DNA of 24,513 bases from Polytrichum commune (GCA_950295325.1 CATNTY010000023.1:1-24513), one strand, 5' to 3'. Positions 8,767-18,090 are shown, numbered from the stretch's first letter. The notes: generated by a model from the letters alone, not told the origin. Numbers and translations: made by a program.

Positions 8767-9675
8767 TCCATAAGAATCGATCGACCCTCACTTGACCACA
8801 CATAATCCTAGCAATTCCCCTCTTAATATTTTCACTTGTCTTGGTGTGGTTATAATTTTTTTAGGAGGTGAGGAAAAGAACCTGCAAGCCCACTTAGGTG
8901 AAAGAATCCCAATAGGGGATAGGCATGTTCATGTTAATTTTTTGGTTAAGTCGGAGCATCACCTCCGCACCTTCCCGCAAATTAACACTCACCACAATAC
9001 CGATTGTGAGGGGGTGACCTTCCGAGTAGATTATGTTAAAAGTCGAGGCTACACCCTTCAACTTCTCACACCATTCACAATTTGGGAATTACCCTCTACA
9101 ACGGATAACAACAATCACGAGTACAAAAGGCATTCCTTAATTAGTTAATGAGTTCACTTTGAAGAAATAAACATACCTTGAGCAATCGCATCCCCCTGTG
9201 AGTTAGCACTCCCCTCAATCGTGACTCAATGTAACAACACCATAAACTTTGTGAAATATTAATTTAATCTAGAGCATGAAATGACAACTCCCAAAACTTT
9301 GAGACTCACCCCGAGGTGAGTGTCAAAGTTCAATGTCCTAAGGTGAATTTACCCTCTAATGTTTTAATGAGCTACTCGGTTATAGGTTCCTTTTAAGTTC
9401 TTAGCAAATCCCCAAAAAGGTTGAGGACGTACCTTCGCCGCGCTCCTTCCTCAAAAATGAATTTGCGTAATTGACAATGCAATTCATTCCAAGGAATAGT
9501 TGAAATACAATGAATTCAAATGTAACCCAAAGAGAGAATACTTACCGAGTTTCGGGTGCTCCTTCCCTTCTCTCAAGTTTGTGTCTCCAATTTTTCCTAG
9601 TTGCCTCCAAGTCTCCTAGTCGCCTCCAAGTCTTGTAACTACCTTCCGCTTCGCTCCCGGCGGACGCACCAATTA
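8767..9675 (-). other. retrotransposon 5' leader
   Basis: A 909-bp internal untranslated region between the primer-binding site and the first Gag ATG at 8766. In frame with Gag, a TGA at 8788-8790 lies just upstream, so 8766 is the first usable start. The leader has no convincing coding frame on the element strand. The plus-strand frame of 118 codons at 8792-9148 has no recognisable features and is taken as chance. Packaging and dimerisation signals would be expected here but cannot be identified by eye. Confidence 0.8.
9654..9671 (-). promoter_or_regulatory. minus-strand primer-binding site (tRNA-Gly-like)
   Basis: In element sense the 18 bases read TGGTGCGTCCGCCGGGAG, four bases (TAAT) inside the 5' LTR. 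The plus strand therefore carries a tRNA 3' end: CTCCCGGCGGACGC, discriminator A, then CCA, preceded by TTCG as in a T loop. From memory this fits plant tRNA-Gly(UCC or CCC) best, with one C:G-for-U:A difference in the acceptor stem. The tRNA identity needs comparison with this genome's tRNAs; the presence of a primer site is well supported by position. Confidence 0.8.
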
Positions 9676-9736
9676 TGTGAGGCCAAACCCCCCACCCTTA
9701 AGCGTCCGTAGTCCGAGTAGTGGGTTTGGGCTCACA
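9676..9736 (-). promoter_or_regulatory. U5-terminal hairpin next to the primer site
   Basis: TGTGAGGCCAAACCC (9676-9690) and GGGTTTGGGCTCACA (9722-9736) are reverse complements at 14 of 15 positions, extendable by two pairs beyond a 3-nt bulge. The last 61 nt of U5 can therefore fold into a hairpin directly beside the primer-binding site. Its loop holds the 13-nt tRNA-like motif at 9702-9714. The same hairpin occurs at 1017-1077 in the other LTR. A role in reverse-transcription initiation is inferred. Confidence 0.6.
9702..9714 (-). promoter_or_regulatory. second tRNA-complementary segment in U5
   Basis: The plus strand reads GCGTCCGTAGTCC, which from memory matches the 5' end (acceptor strand, positions 8-9 and start of the D stem) of plant tRNA-Gly(UCC-type). 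Its first seven bases are the exact complement of CGGACGC at 9661-9667 within the primer-binding site, that is, the two strands of one 7-bp acceptor stem. In element RNA both segments are complementary to the tRNA. Confidence 0.5.
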
Positions 9737-9813
9737 TTCCTCCGCGGTATTGGATTTGGACTTGGATGAGTCCATAGTGCAAGGTTCACCCTTCAAGTGG
9801 TCTTGGATTTAAC

Positions 9814-9913
9814 TAGCTCCTTCATAAACCCAGGTCCTTCATAAACCCAGCTCTTTACTTTCTAACTAAACAAACCCAGCTCCTTCATAAACCCAGCTCC
9901 TTCATAAACCCAC
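9814..9913 (-). repeat. short repeats CCTTCATAAACCCA in the LTR
   Basis: Four nearly identical copies of CCTTCATAAACCC and a fifth partial one lie within 100 bp, joined by GGT or GCT linkers. The same cluster lies at 1155-1254. It falls in the R/U5 part of the element. It may be a protein-binding cluster or slippage product; the function is unknown. Confidence 0.7.
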
Positions 9914-10420
9914 AACTTTGTAGTTGTAATCCCCAACTACCTCACTAATTATTCAAGCCCTTAACTAATCTTCCTACCTAATTTCCCTAATTCTACTAAC
10001 AACCCCTTTCTAATCACACAATTCTTCTCTAATCCTAAAATCCTAAAATCCTAGAGAGGAGAGGTGGAGAGAGAATTTCCTAACTTCACTAAGACTAACT
10101 AATCCACACAAGTATATTTTTTGCACTCATCACAACATCAAGTGCTCAACTCTTAAACATGGAACTTGCAACCACGTGTATTCAAAACATGAACTTTAAG
10201 TACCACAAATTGGAATCATGAATTAACTTTAAAATCCTTCACGTCAACACTAATTCTACCAAGAGGTCAAGCCCTCTTCAAGGCTAACAAGCCTTGGCTC
10301 TCAAACTAAAAACTAAGCACACACATGTGCTCCAATATGGCTTCCCACACCCACACTTATAACTCGTGGGGTGCCTTGGAGCACAAAGGAAAGAGAGGAT
10401 GAGTGAGGGAAGAATGAGGG

Positions 10421-10428
10421 ATTATATA
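10421..10428 (-). promoter_or_regulatory. LTR TATA box
   Basis: The minus strand reads TATATAAT here, about 700 nt into the LTR. The pyrimidine-rich sequence that follows is a plausible plant RNA polymerase II start region. It is the best TATA match on the coding strand of the LTR. The same box recurs at 1761-1768. Confidence 0.6.
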
Positions 10429-11126
10429 GTAAGCTTGAGGGGGTGAGCACCCTCAAGGCTCACGATAAGCCCTTGAGATTTCCTCCTACTTAGTAGGCGC
10501 CAATCCTATCTTCTAAGCCTTCCTCCCTCAAATGATCAACAAGGATCCTAATTCGAACATTTAACTAGCCTTGGCTTTCTACCTACCACACTTTACCAAA
10601 CTTGGGATGCTTCAACCCAAACTTAGCCTCCTTCGCTTTCCGCCGCCATAACTTTCTCCCCTTACTTTCCCAAATCGTCGCTCACCACTTAATTCAAACC
10701 ACGATGCTTAACTCGTGATTTGATTGGTGCTTTGAGAATTTGCTTATCCTCCACCTTGCATTCTTCCTTGGGCCTTCCCCATTAAGTGGCCATGATGAGG
10801 TGGTCCACTTGTGCGCTCCATGTGATCCTCCATTCATCCCAATTCGAATGCACTTGCCTCTTGAGTCACTTTGGTTGTCTCCATCCATTTGTACTAGCCT
10901 ACTCACTAACTACTCAATCCAAGTTCTCCTTCTAACTCATTCACTCAAATCCTTCCGAAGGTAAAAACACAATAACAACTCACATCCTAGCCTCTTACAA
11001 CATGGTACTTCTAAGACTAACATTTCACTCTTTTTATATTTTTGTGAAGTAACATGCTACTTCAAAGTGCATCAACTAACGTTTCAAGGATCTAAGACTA
11101 AATGTGGGCACCCTTTTGGGCTCACA

Positions 11127-11131
11127 ATGCG
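11127..11131. repeat. target-site duplication, right copy
   Basis: ATGCG immediately follows the CTCACA end of the right LTR and matches 1012-1016 exactly. It shows that both ends come from one integration event, not from recombination between elements. Confidence 0.95.
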
Positions 11132-11151
11132 CCTTGGGAATATAACCATGT

Positions 11152-11655
11152 GGCACGGGTAGATCACTTAGTGCATTTTAAAAACGACGTGCGGCATAAT
11201 ATAGAGAGGATTAAAATCATTTGAAATAAAAATTATAAAGGAATTCCAAATAATGAAGGGGCCGTTAAATGTAGACAATCCCATTATAAGTAAGTTAGAT
11301 GGACATAAAACGTGGGCCATTACTTTTTTTTGTAAAATTAATATAGGGGCTGAAGATAAGGATCCTAGAAGGTATGTTAAGTATGGTATGTAAATGGGTT
11401 TAGGACTCACGGGGATGGATGATAATTGGGGTTTCCGTCTGTCCAAAAATGGCTTAAAAAGAATATAGAGTACAAAAAATTGCAACGACTTGGACAATAT
11501 AAGTAATGGAAGGGTGCAAACAAATGGGCCATTTTTGAAATTTAAGTAATTATAGGGAGGCTTTAATTCAACCCTTGAAGGTAAATAGCCCCAAAACAAA
11601 AAGCCCCCAGCCGCACGTGGTGCACAAAAATGCCTTAGAGTGATCTACCCGTGCC
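11152..11655. mobile_element. 504-bp inverted-repeat element (MITE-like)
   Basis: The left end GGCACGGGTAGATCACT (from 11152) and the right end (to 11655) are reverse complements over about 45 bp with some indels, reaching the shared ACGTGCGGC at 11187-11195 and the matching GCCGCACGT on the right. ATGT flanks both ends (11148-11151 and 11656-11659), a possible 4-bp target duplication. The interior has no transposase. The superfamily is not clear: the duplication is too short for hAT or Mutator and is not TA or TWA. The retrotransposon lies only 20 bp to its left. Confidence 0.7.
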
Positions 11656-11659
11656 ATGT

Positions 11660-12129
11660 GGGATGTTGGGAGCTCATGATTATAATTTTAGGGCCCATAA
11701 TACGAATGCGCAATGATGAATTACGAGTAATGTAATGAAACATGTACCAAGAATATATAGCCTTGATTAATTCCAAGTAGTAAATGACACTAAATACCAT
11801 AAATGGTGTACACCATTTGTTTAAAAAAGAATAATCCGCACCAAACTACTATATATTTAAGCATCCACATTTAGAAGTTATTTATAAACAAGGTTATGTG
11901 GTCATGTCACACCAATCTCTTTTAAACACATGTAACCAAATTCGCACATAACCCTAAACCATGCAAAACTTAAATATAACCATGTCCATCTAAGATAGGT
12001 AACCAAATTGGCCCCACTTGCCTTAGTGAATGGCAAGTATCCCTAGGTGCACTTTACCTATCTTTGAAAACCATAGAATGAATTTCAATTTAAGATTTAT
12101 GTGCACACCACCTTAAGATTGACACCTTA
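11660..12129. other. non-coding stretch
   Basis: AT-rich sequence with no supported gene. It contains the perfect 18-bp palindrome AAATGGTGTACACCATTT at 11801-11818. Confidence 0.6.
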
Positions 12130-12497
12130 TATTTAGTTACTTTTCTTATTATGAAGCCTATGTTTGAGTGGAATGTGATCTAAATTGGTGTGGTTCCAAG
12201 AACACATACCAAAAAGACATGTGTTCAAAAGAGATTGGATTATGTGCTCATATTATGATAACCATTCTAGGATCAATAATCAGCGTAGAGAGGACCGCCT
12301 ACATAATCATTTGATGAGCATGAGAATCTTCACTTCGATAATGACCAAGATATTCATATAAACTCCAAAAATCATGAGGAAAGTGGGCTACGCCCTCGAT
12401 TTGGATTTGCTGACCATCTTTGCATTAATCGTGTGTTTCATGTCCCATGAGAAGCAGGCTCATCGTGGAATAAGTGACCATAAGTGACCATCTACCT
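12130..12497. repeat. diverged dispersed repeat, copy A
   Basis: This aligns in the same orientation with 21744-22287. The best-conserved block is around 12198-12240 (shared tract taccaaaaagacatgtgtt), followed by shared blocks ataaccattctag and gaggaaagtgg. Both copies end with CATCTACCTTA, the reverse complement of the other copy's left end. Copy A lacks the 170-bp palindrome-bearing insert present in copy B. Its left boundary is uncertain. Non-coding; probably an old non-autonomous element. Confidence 0.6.
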
Positions 12498-12499
12498 TA

Positions 12500-13046
12500 C
12501 ATGCAAAGATCTCAAATCGAAAGGGCTTTGGTCATTTTCAAGGCTCGGATAGTGAAATGGCCACGGTAGCTTCCAACATGCAGGCATGGCTTCTACGTAA
12601 TTCATTCTTGTTGTGCGGTCTCTATCCGAGTGGGTAGGGGACGATAAAAGCTTTAAAGTCGACCTCTATTCATAAGTAGTACTAGCAAGCCCACATACTA
12701 GTATTCGAATTGTGTTAAAGGACTTCTAGAATCCATAAGGAGGTCCACTACTATTCACCGGGATTCCCGCCACAATGAAAGGGGAGTTTGTAAAGTCTCA
12801 ATTAGAGGGAATAGAATAGATACAAAGAATTTGGGCTACCTTTTAGTGTGATGTTGACAAATGTTGAATGTTTTATGAACCTCGCAACATCGGCCCAAAA
12901 TGGGCTTTGGAATTTGTTGGCTAGCCTGCCTCATGCATGATTGGATGAAGAAAGTCGGTTTCTTAGCAAAGAGGCTTACATTAAGTCGTCCTCCCAATGA
13001 AAGCGTTGTGGCAGGCTCATGTGCTCGAGAAATTTGTGTGTAAGAT
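12500..13046. other. non-coding stretch
   Basis: No recognisable gene or repeat. The 75-codon minus frame at 12836-13063 has no known motif. Confidence 0.55.
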
Positions 13047-13049
13047 TTA

Positions 13050-13540
13050 GGGCCGGTTTGCACTAGTGACCAGTGACCATGACCACCGCTTTCTAAAATC
13101 TTTCATTGGTTGAGAAATAAGTGGAGGTTCCATTTTGTTTTTCCACAAGGGCACCTAAAACGGAAGTGACCATTGGTAAGCATTTCAAAAAATGGATGCG
13201 AAAGTGACACGGAAATCTACATGTCTAGAAAATTAACTCAAATCTTTGACAAGGATAATGTTTGGTGGTCAACCAAATTTTGTGGCTCAAGAGTAGGTTG
13301 TCTTAGGGGGAAATAAGGCGACCATGTAAGAAGAAAACAAAGTCCTAGTCTAAGCCTGCTTTACACCATGGTGCATAATTAAGGCTTTAAAAATATGACG
13401 TGATTTTCTCTTGGTCATAATATTTGGATCACTGACCATGACCACAATAAATCATAAATTATTTGATTTTTCCATCACTTCTCATGTGGGTAAAAGTTAA
13501 AACCATCTCTAGGCTCTATGCAATAATTCCGGTTGGCCCC
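13050..13540. mobile_element. possible PIF/Harbinger-like MITE, degraded
   Basis: The left end GGGCCGGTTTGCACTAGTG is preceded by TTA (13047-13049) and shares GGGCCGGTTT with the MITE at 23754. The right end GGTTGGCCCC is followed by TTA (13541-13543), giving a 3-bp duplication typical of PIF/Harbinger. Inverted-repeat similarity between the two ends is weak beyond the terminal bases, so the right boundary may be wrong. No coding capacity. Confidence 0.3.
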
Positions 13541-13543
13541 TTA

Positions 13544-15158
13544 GACCCGGCAAAGAGAATGTATTGGCTCTTGGGGGTTTCAAGCTAAAGTAGATGTGTC
13601 TTATTTGAACACCTACTTTTGGGTGCAAATGGTTCAAACCCTCTTTAACAAACATTTTTAATGTTATTATGAGGGTTAATATAATGGCCCATTTGTTGGG
13701 ATAAGGTAGATGTACTGAAAATGGTAAAAATAAGTTGATTTGGCTAGAATGAGTGGCTTGAGATTTTTTTTAAATTTTTTCCAGAGATAAAGTAGAGGAA
13801 ATGATGAGAATTTCAAGTTGTTTACAATTTTATTCCATATAAATAATCATTTACATTTTTCTTAAGAAGTAAGTAGAGTCTCCCTAATTTGAGCATCAAA
13901 ATATTCTACTTTGCATACAAATGCACACAAAACAATTAATTGAATGACATCCAAAAGTGATCACAAATGGTGTGAAACAACACCTATCGGCCATTTACTT
14001 CATCGCACCTATCACTTCACCCCTTTTGAAATTAGCCACCACTTTTCCAATTAGCCATTTTGGATCCAGATAAGAGTCATATTACCCATAGTCTAGTGTA
14101 TTAGTAGTGGGCATTCAATGTTTTCAATTTTTTTTATTGTAGTCTGAAAATCAATGTTCAGCATAGTTGCTCAACACTATCCACTTTAGGCACACCTATC
14201 TAATCACTTAAGAAGATCATATATGTGCATTGTGAAAATACAACACAAAGTAAGGTTCCATCATTCAATCTTAACTCGATAACATTCTTCTCATGACATT
14301 GGATTTGTAAGGTATTTTGAACATCGGAAGAGGCTAAATCTTCATGAAGTAGTCTTAATGGCTTCGTTTACCATGCCAAATGGACATGGTCTACATGACC
14401 ATCTGTACAAGCCCTCGATAAGATTTTATGTTGGTCTTTCACTTGGTCTAGATGAGTGCCCATTGTTTTTTTTTTCCTGAAAATGTTCTAGCACATAAAT
14501 TTGTTCTTAACTCATCCCATCTAAAAATTTCAAGAGAGACATAACATTATTCAGTTGTATGGTTGTGTTCTTTTCTATATTTAGCATATGACATGGGCTT
14601 TCACTATCTTACTTTCATAAGAAGAAACTTAGAAAATAAGAAGAAATTAATGCTAGAACAAATAATGAATAGTGTTGGTATGAATAATAATAATATTATG
14701 AATAGTGTCATTTTTCCAATGATAGTGATACTATGAAGAATATTCTCATTGAATAATTCCGGGATGAATCATGGTTCCTATTAATAGTGTTGGGATAAAC
14801 AATGATTCATGTGAATAGTGTTGGGAGTATAACTTCACCCAATTTTTCAAGTGTTCAACTTGAATGTATGAATAGTACCGAAAATTCTTACTTTGTTTAG
14901 GAGGGGCACAAAATATAATTGACATATTCTAGAATCATGAAACCAACCTACATGGCTGAATAATGTTATGGACTTGAGATTGCTAATGTTAATCTCAGAA
15001 AATCTATGAACTAAAAATAAGCAATCTATGTGTAACTTGCCTTCACCTCAGGTAATTGGTAGGGCCCAAACTCAAAGCGCAAACCATCTAGCCATGGGCC
15101 CCATAAATCCCCCATGAATAAAGGGGTATAATTTTGTGACACTTTCCATGGAGAGGGT
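13544..15158. other. non-coding AT-rich stretch with degenerate repeats
   Basis: No gene is visible. At 13702 the motif TAAGGTAGATG repeats the left end of the 21744 element, without a visible partner. Between 14666 and 14880 the phrase TGAATAGTGTTGG recurs several times in degenerate form, an imperfect local repeat. The rest shows nothing I can name. Confidence 0.55.
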
Positions 15159-15385
15159 AAAAGTGCACAATATCATTGTATACCCCCGTTGTTGTTGTTT
15201 TTTTTTAAAGAAGAAAAAGAGCAGATTGACCCCTTGTGGGGCCCAACTGAAATGAATTAAGAACAAACTTTAGAGGCGAAAAGTGCACAATATCATTGTC
15301 CACCATGGTTGTCTTTTGAAAGCCAAATCGACCCTTGGTGAGACCCAACTCAAACTAAATTAAGAACAAACTTGGGAGGGACAAG
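15159..15385. repeat. imperfect tandem duplication, about 120-bp period
   Basis: Unit 1 (15159-15278) and unit 2 (15279 to about 15385) both begin AAAAGTGCACAATATCATTG and share the later blocks gacccttg, gcccaact/acccaact and attaagaacaaactt. Unit 1 carries an extra GTT-rich/T9 insertion. It is non-coding and local in origin. Confidence 0.75.
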
Positions 15386-16528
15386 TTTTTAAAACACCCA
15401 CCATGATAAGTTAGGTGTTGTGAACCAAAATCCGTGAATGGACCTTTGGACGTTTAAGGGTTCAATTAGCAAAACGCATTTCCCGTTTAAGTTGATAATT
15501 ACGGAATTTAAAGCGTATCACCTTCACACAATCACCACGGCCACCTGCTCCAAATCGAAAGATTGTGAGGCTCTTGATTCTCGTGCAATTAGCATGACAA
15601 AGATTGGTTGGTCAGCAAATATACGGAGATGATCCTTTGAGGTGCTCTTTAAACAAATGCTTGCAACGACAAGCTATGTTGATGTCATGCAAACCACCAT
15701 CATCTAGCCATGGTTGTTGGACGTGTATGTTTGTTGATTTCTTATCTAAATACATAGGTCATTTCATATGTGTTAAAAATAGCATGTAGAGTAGTAATTG
15801 ATCTTTGAGGGTGTAGTCCAATGTTTTTTTAAATATGTGTCTTTTTTTTTATCCATATTGAGCCATAAACCAATCAAGTATAGGGGCTTCATCAGGAATA
15901 AGCATTTGAATAACATTCCGTGCCTGAAAGGATTGCTCATCTAAGAGAAGATGGGTTATTAGAACGTATAACACATGGTTACCTTAAAGGATTGGTTATT
16001 CAAGAGCATAAGGGTTATTAGAAATTACTGTCACGATTATCATCCAAGTAGGTGAGATATCATCCATGTTTCTCAAATGATGTCCAAGAGTTGATTGGTT
16101 ATGTCAATAACTTGCTCAAGTACTAAGTGGAGAACTATTTGACCTGCAACTTGTCATCCACTCTCCTCTTGTTGGTTATCAAGTCCATAAATCCATTCAA
16201 AGTAACCTCACAATGCATCTATGTGGTAACTGCATTGTAAGATTTGTGTCACTATTGGGCACAAGGTCCAAATCCACAGACAAAGGTTGGCCATTAAATT
16301 GAGCCAAGAATTGGACCTTTATTGCAGATTGTTAGCAATTGTGAAACATGAAGACTTTGATTTCAAGTTTCAAGATCATAATTTGAGATGTAAAAGTTAT
16401 TAAAGGTTAAATTGAGAATTCTCTTTGTCTTTCTCTCTAAGATCATGGGAAAGGCACCTCTAAGGTAGATGAGGCTAATGTGGACACTTGAGTCCAGCTT
16501 TGTGGAATCATCTAGCATATGGATTTGA
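15386..16528. other. non-coding stretch
   Basis: Only short unrelated frames, none with a recognisable motif. The motif TAAGGTAGATG occurs at 16461. I see no regulatory or RNA feature I can support. Confidence 0.55.
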
Positions 16529-16542
16529 GCATTAGAAGTTTG

Positions 16543-16644
16543 GCATTGTTTCGGCCATGTTGGTTGTATTTTAGGTTCTCTCTGCAATTGAATTTTCAAT
16601 TTGTGCCAACCCCCCCCCCCCCCAAAAAAAAAAAAAAAAAAAAA
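16543..16644 (+). mobile_element. small retroposed fragment with poly(A) tail
   Basis: A 102-bp segment ends in C14 (16610-16623) and A21 (16624-16644) and is flanked by a 13-bp direct repeat CATTAGAAG(T/C)TTG at 16530-16542 and 16645-16657 (12 of 13 identical). A poly(A) end plus a direct repeat of this size is the signature of LINE-type retroposition. The source of the short body is not recognised, and the C run before the tail is odd. Confidence 0.45.
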
Positions 16645-16657
16645 CATTAGAAGCTTG

Positions 16658-17347
16658 AGCACATCAACAATTGCAAATCGGGATTAAAGAATTTGAAATT
16701 GTTGAAATCAGCGTTGAGGAAGGTGTTGATCTAGGCTTCATAATCAAAGATTCTCTACTTCCCAATGTGGTATTATGGGGGGGGGGACTCTTTTATAGTC
16801 CAGTGTTGTGTAAGTGGACAACATCATTAGTAGATTCAACATGCGTCATATTCAAATAAAAACCAAGTTTAATGCCAATATTGGTTGTGTCATGTCTCTA
16901 AAGTGGTCACATGTAACATTAAATGTTGCCGAATTGTTTTTTCATTATAGAATACCCATAATACAAGTTGGTCAACACCTCATAGCCACATGCCGCCTTC
17001 TAATTTGCCCACCTCAAACACAAAATTCAAGCATATCATAGCTCGGTGGATAGCACTCCTCCTTATGAAGGATGTTGGATGCAATTTGACTTGTGCGGAG
17101 TCAATTGGTGTGAAAGAGTCAAATAAAACATTCATCACCACAAAAACATTTGAAGCAATTTACTTTTTTGTTATTTCCATCCAAGCTTCGAGGATTTCTC
17201 ATTTGAGAAAAAGCGGCCCTTCTAGAGATGGAGGGATTCACACACTTGCAATGTACAAGTCTGATATTGAGCCCTCTCCCGAAAGAGGGGAGCAACCTTC
17301 AAGTGAAAAAAGCTCTCCAATCATGCTCACTCCTATGCAAGCTAGCG

Positions 17348-17348
<1 letters not shown>
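16658..17348. other. non-coding stretch with G10 run and tRNA-like segment
   Basis: Ten consecutive G occur at 16777-16786. Frames here are short and unrecognised. The tRNA-like segment is listed separately. Confidence 0.5.
17034..17105 (+). repeat. decayed tRNA-like segment, possible SINE head
   Basis: TAGCTCGGTGGATAGCAC (17039-17056) closely resembles a tRNA D arm and the polymerase III A box. It is followed by an anticodon-arm-like TCCTTATGAAGGA and, at the distance of a T arm, by a degenerate sequence ending acttgtgcggagtc. A B box can no longer be read and the acceptor ends do not pair, so it is not a functional tRNA. A tRNA-derived SINE fragment is the likeliest origin. Confidence 0.3.

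Positions 17349-17374
<26 letters not shown>
17349..17374. repeat. (TA)13 microsatellite
   Basis: Thirteen uninterrupted TA dinucleotides following GCTAGCGC. Confidence 0.95.
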
Positions 17375-17378
<4 letters not shown>

Positions 17379-18090
17379 CTAAGGTAGAGCATGCTAAAAT
17401 CAACACCCCGCCCAAACTCAACAAGTATAAGTACATATTAATTTGGAGAATGCTCACCACCTTAACATCAGGCTCATATGTTGATTTTACAGAAGTCAAA
17501 CCCATTAACGAGAGAGACACAAAGAGAGTGCTTGAACTCACTTGTGTTAGTTTTGGGTCATTTATCAATAGGACTTTGAACCTTCATAACTTCCGCAGAT
17601 GGAATTCAAATAAGACATAGTTTGATGAGTTAGAATTCTCTTTCAATTGATGAATAAGAATCAAATGTTAACTCTACCGATCCAATCATACGAGACACAC
17701 TCAACACTTGGATTGACAAACATAGTAGATTGGGATGTGGGACTTTTAGCCTAAAACCAACACCTAACAATCTTGGGCAATAAAGACATATTGATTGCGA
17801 GGATGTGGACCCCTTGAACATCTGAGATAGGTGTTGATTTTAGGTCGCCTACATTTGCAACTTTACACCTTTAGAACTTTTGCATATGGTGTTCAAACGA
17901 CGTGTTCTTTGGTGCGTTGGAATCCTCTCGATCTCGCAAACAAAGAAGTCTACACAACCTTGACAAATTCCAGTAATAGAAAATGCACTGCTTATTCCGT
18001 TGATTGAGTTCAGGTGTGCTGACCATAACATCATCTCACGACACTTGAGTGGCTGCACGAGGTAGCTTGAAAACGGGAGAAAACAGTCTG
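17375..18090. other. non-coding stretch
   Basis: No supported gene. Segments around 17570-17650 and 17860-17940 resemble each other loosely (aactt..gcatatgg/cagatgg..ttcaaa..gttggaatc/gttagaattc), suggesting an old duplicated repeat, but the match is weak. Confidence 0.45.

Larger units (their letters stand above)
9676..11126 (-). repeat. 5' LTR of the retrotransposon (right in the window)
   Basis: A 1451-bp LTR that supplies the promoter for the minus-strand gag-pol transcript. A TATATAAT box lies at 10421-10428, so transcription would start near 10390-10400. That gives a U3 of about 0.73 kb and an R plus U5 of about 0.72 kb. I saw no AATAAA on the minus strand, so the polyadenylation site and the R/U5 border are not placed. 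The plus-strand start (U5 end of the element) contains a 61-nt hairpin and five copies of a CCTTCATAAACCCA motif. Confidence 0.97.
1012..11131 (-). mobile_element. complete Ty3/gypsy LTR retrotransposon (with target duplication)
   Basis: A full-length element in minus orientation: LTR 1450/1451 bp, internal region 7209 bp. It has TG...CA LTR ends within the inverted termini TGTGAG/CTCACA, and a perfect 5-bp target duplication ATGCG at 1012-1016 and 11127-11131. Gag, protease, reverse transcriptase, RNase H and integrase occur in that order, with integrase last, which defines Ty3/gypsy. No chromodomain follows integrase, and the RT and protease motifs look like the plant Athila/Tat side rather than chromoviruses. 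The sub-lineage is an inference from memory of the families. No env-like frame is present. One frameshift interrupts pol; otherwise the copy looks intact. Confidence 0.96.

Noticed and set aside
8792-9148. 118-codon plus-strand frame in the retrotransposon leader
   Set aside because: It lies antisense in an untranslated leader, with no motif and no support for an additional antisense gene.
2467-9675. Plus-strand orientation of the element with PBS at 2471
   Set aside because: All coding domains, the TATA box and the better tRNA match point to the minus strand. The 2471 motif is kept as a finding instead.
1012-11131. Endogenous plant pararetrovirus or env-bearing retrovirus
   Set aside because: LTRs, a 5-bp target duplication, a DD35E integrase and a non-Met primer site indicate a Ty3/gypsy retrotransposon. 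There is no movement protein, coat protein or env-like frame.
17264-17290. Hairpin CCCTCT/AGAGGG as a terminator
   Set aside because: Six-base stem with no gene upstream in a eukaryotic setting; no basis for a terminator call.
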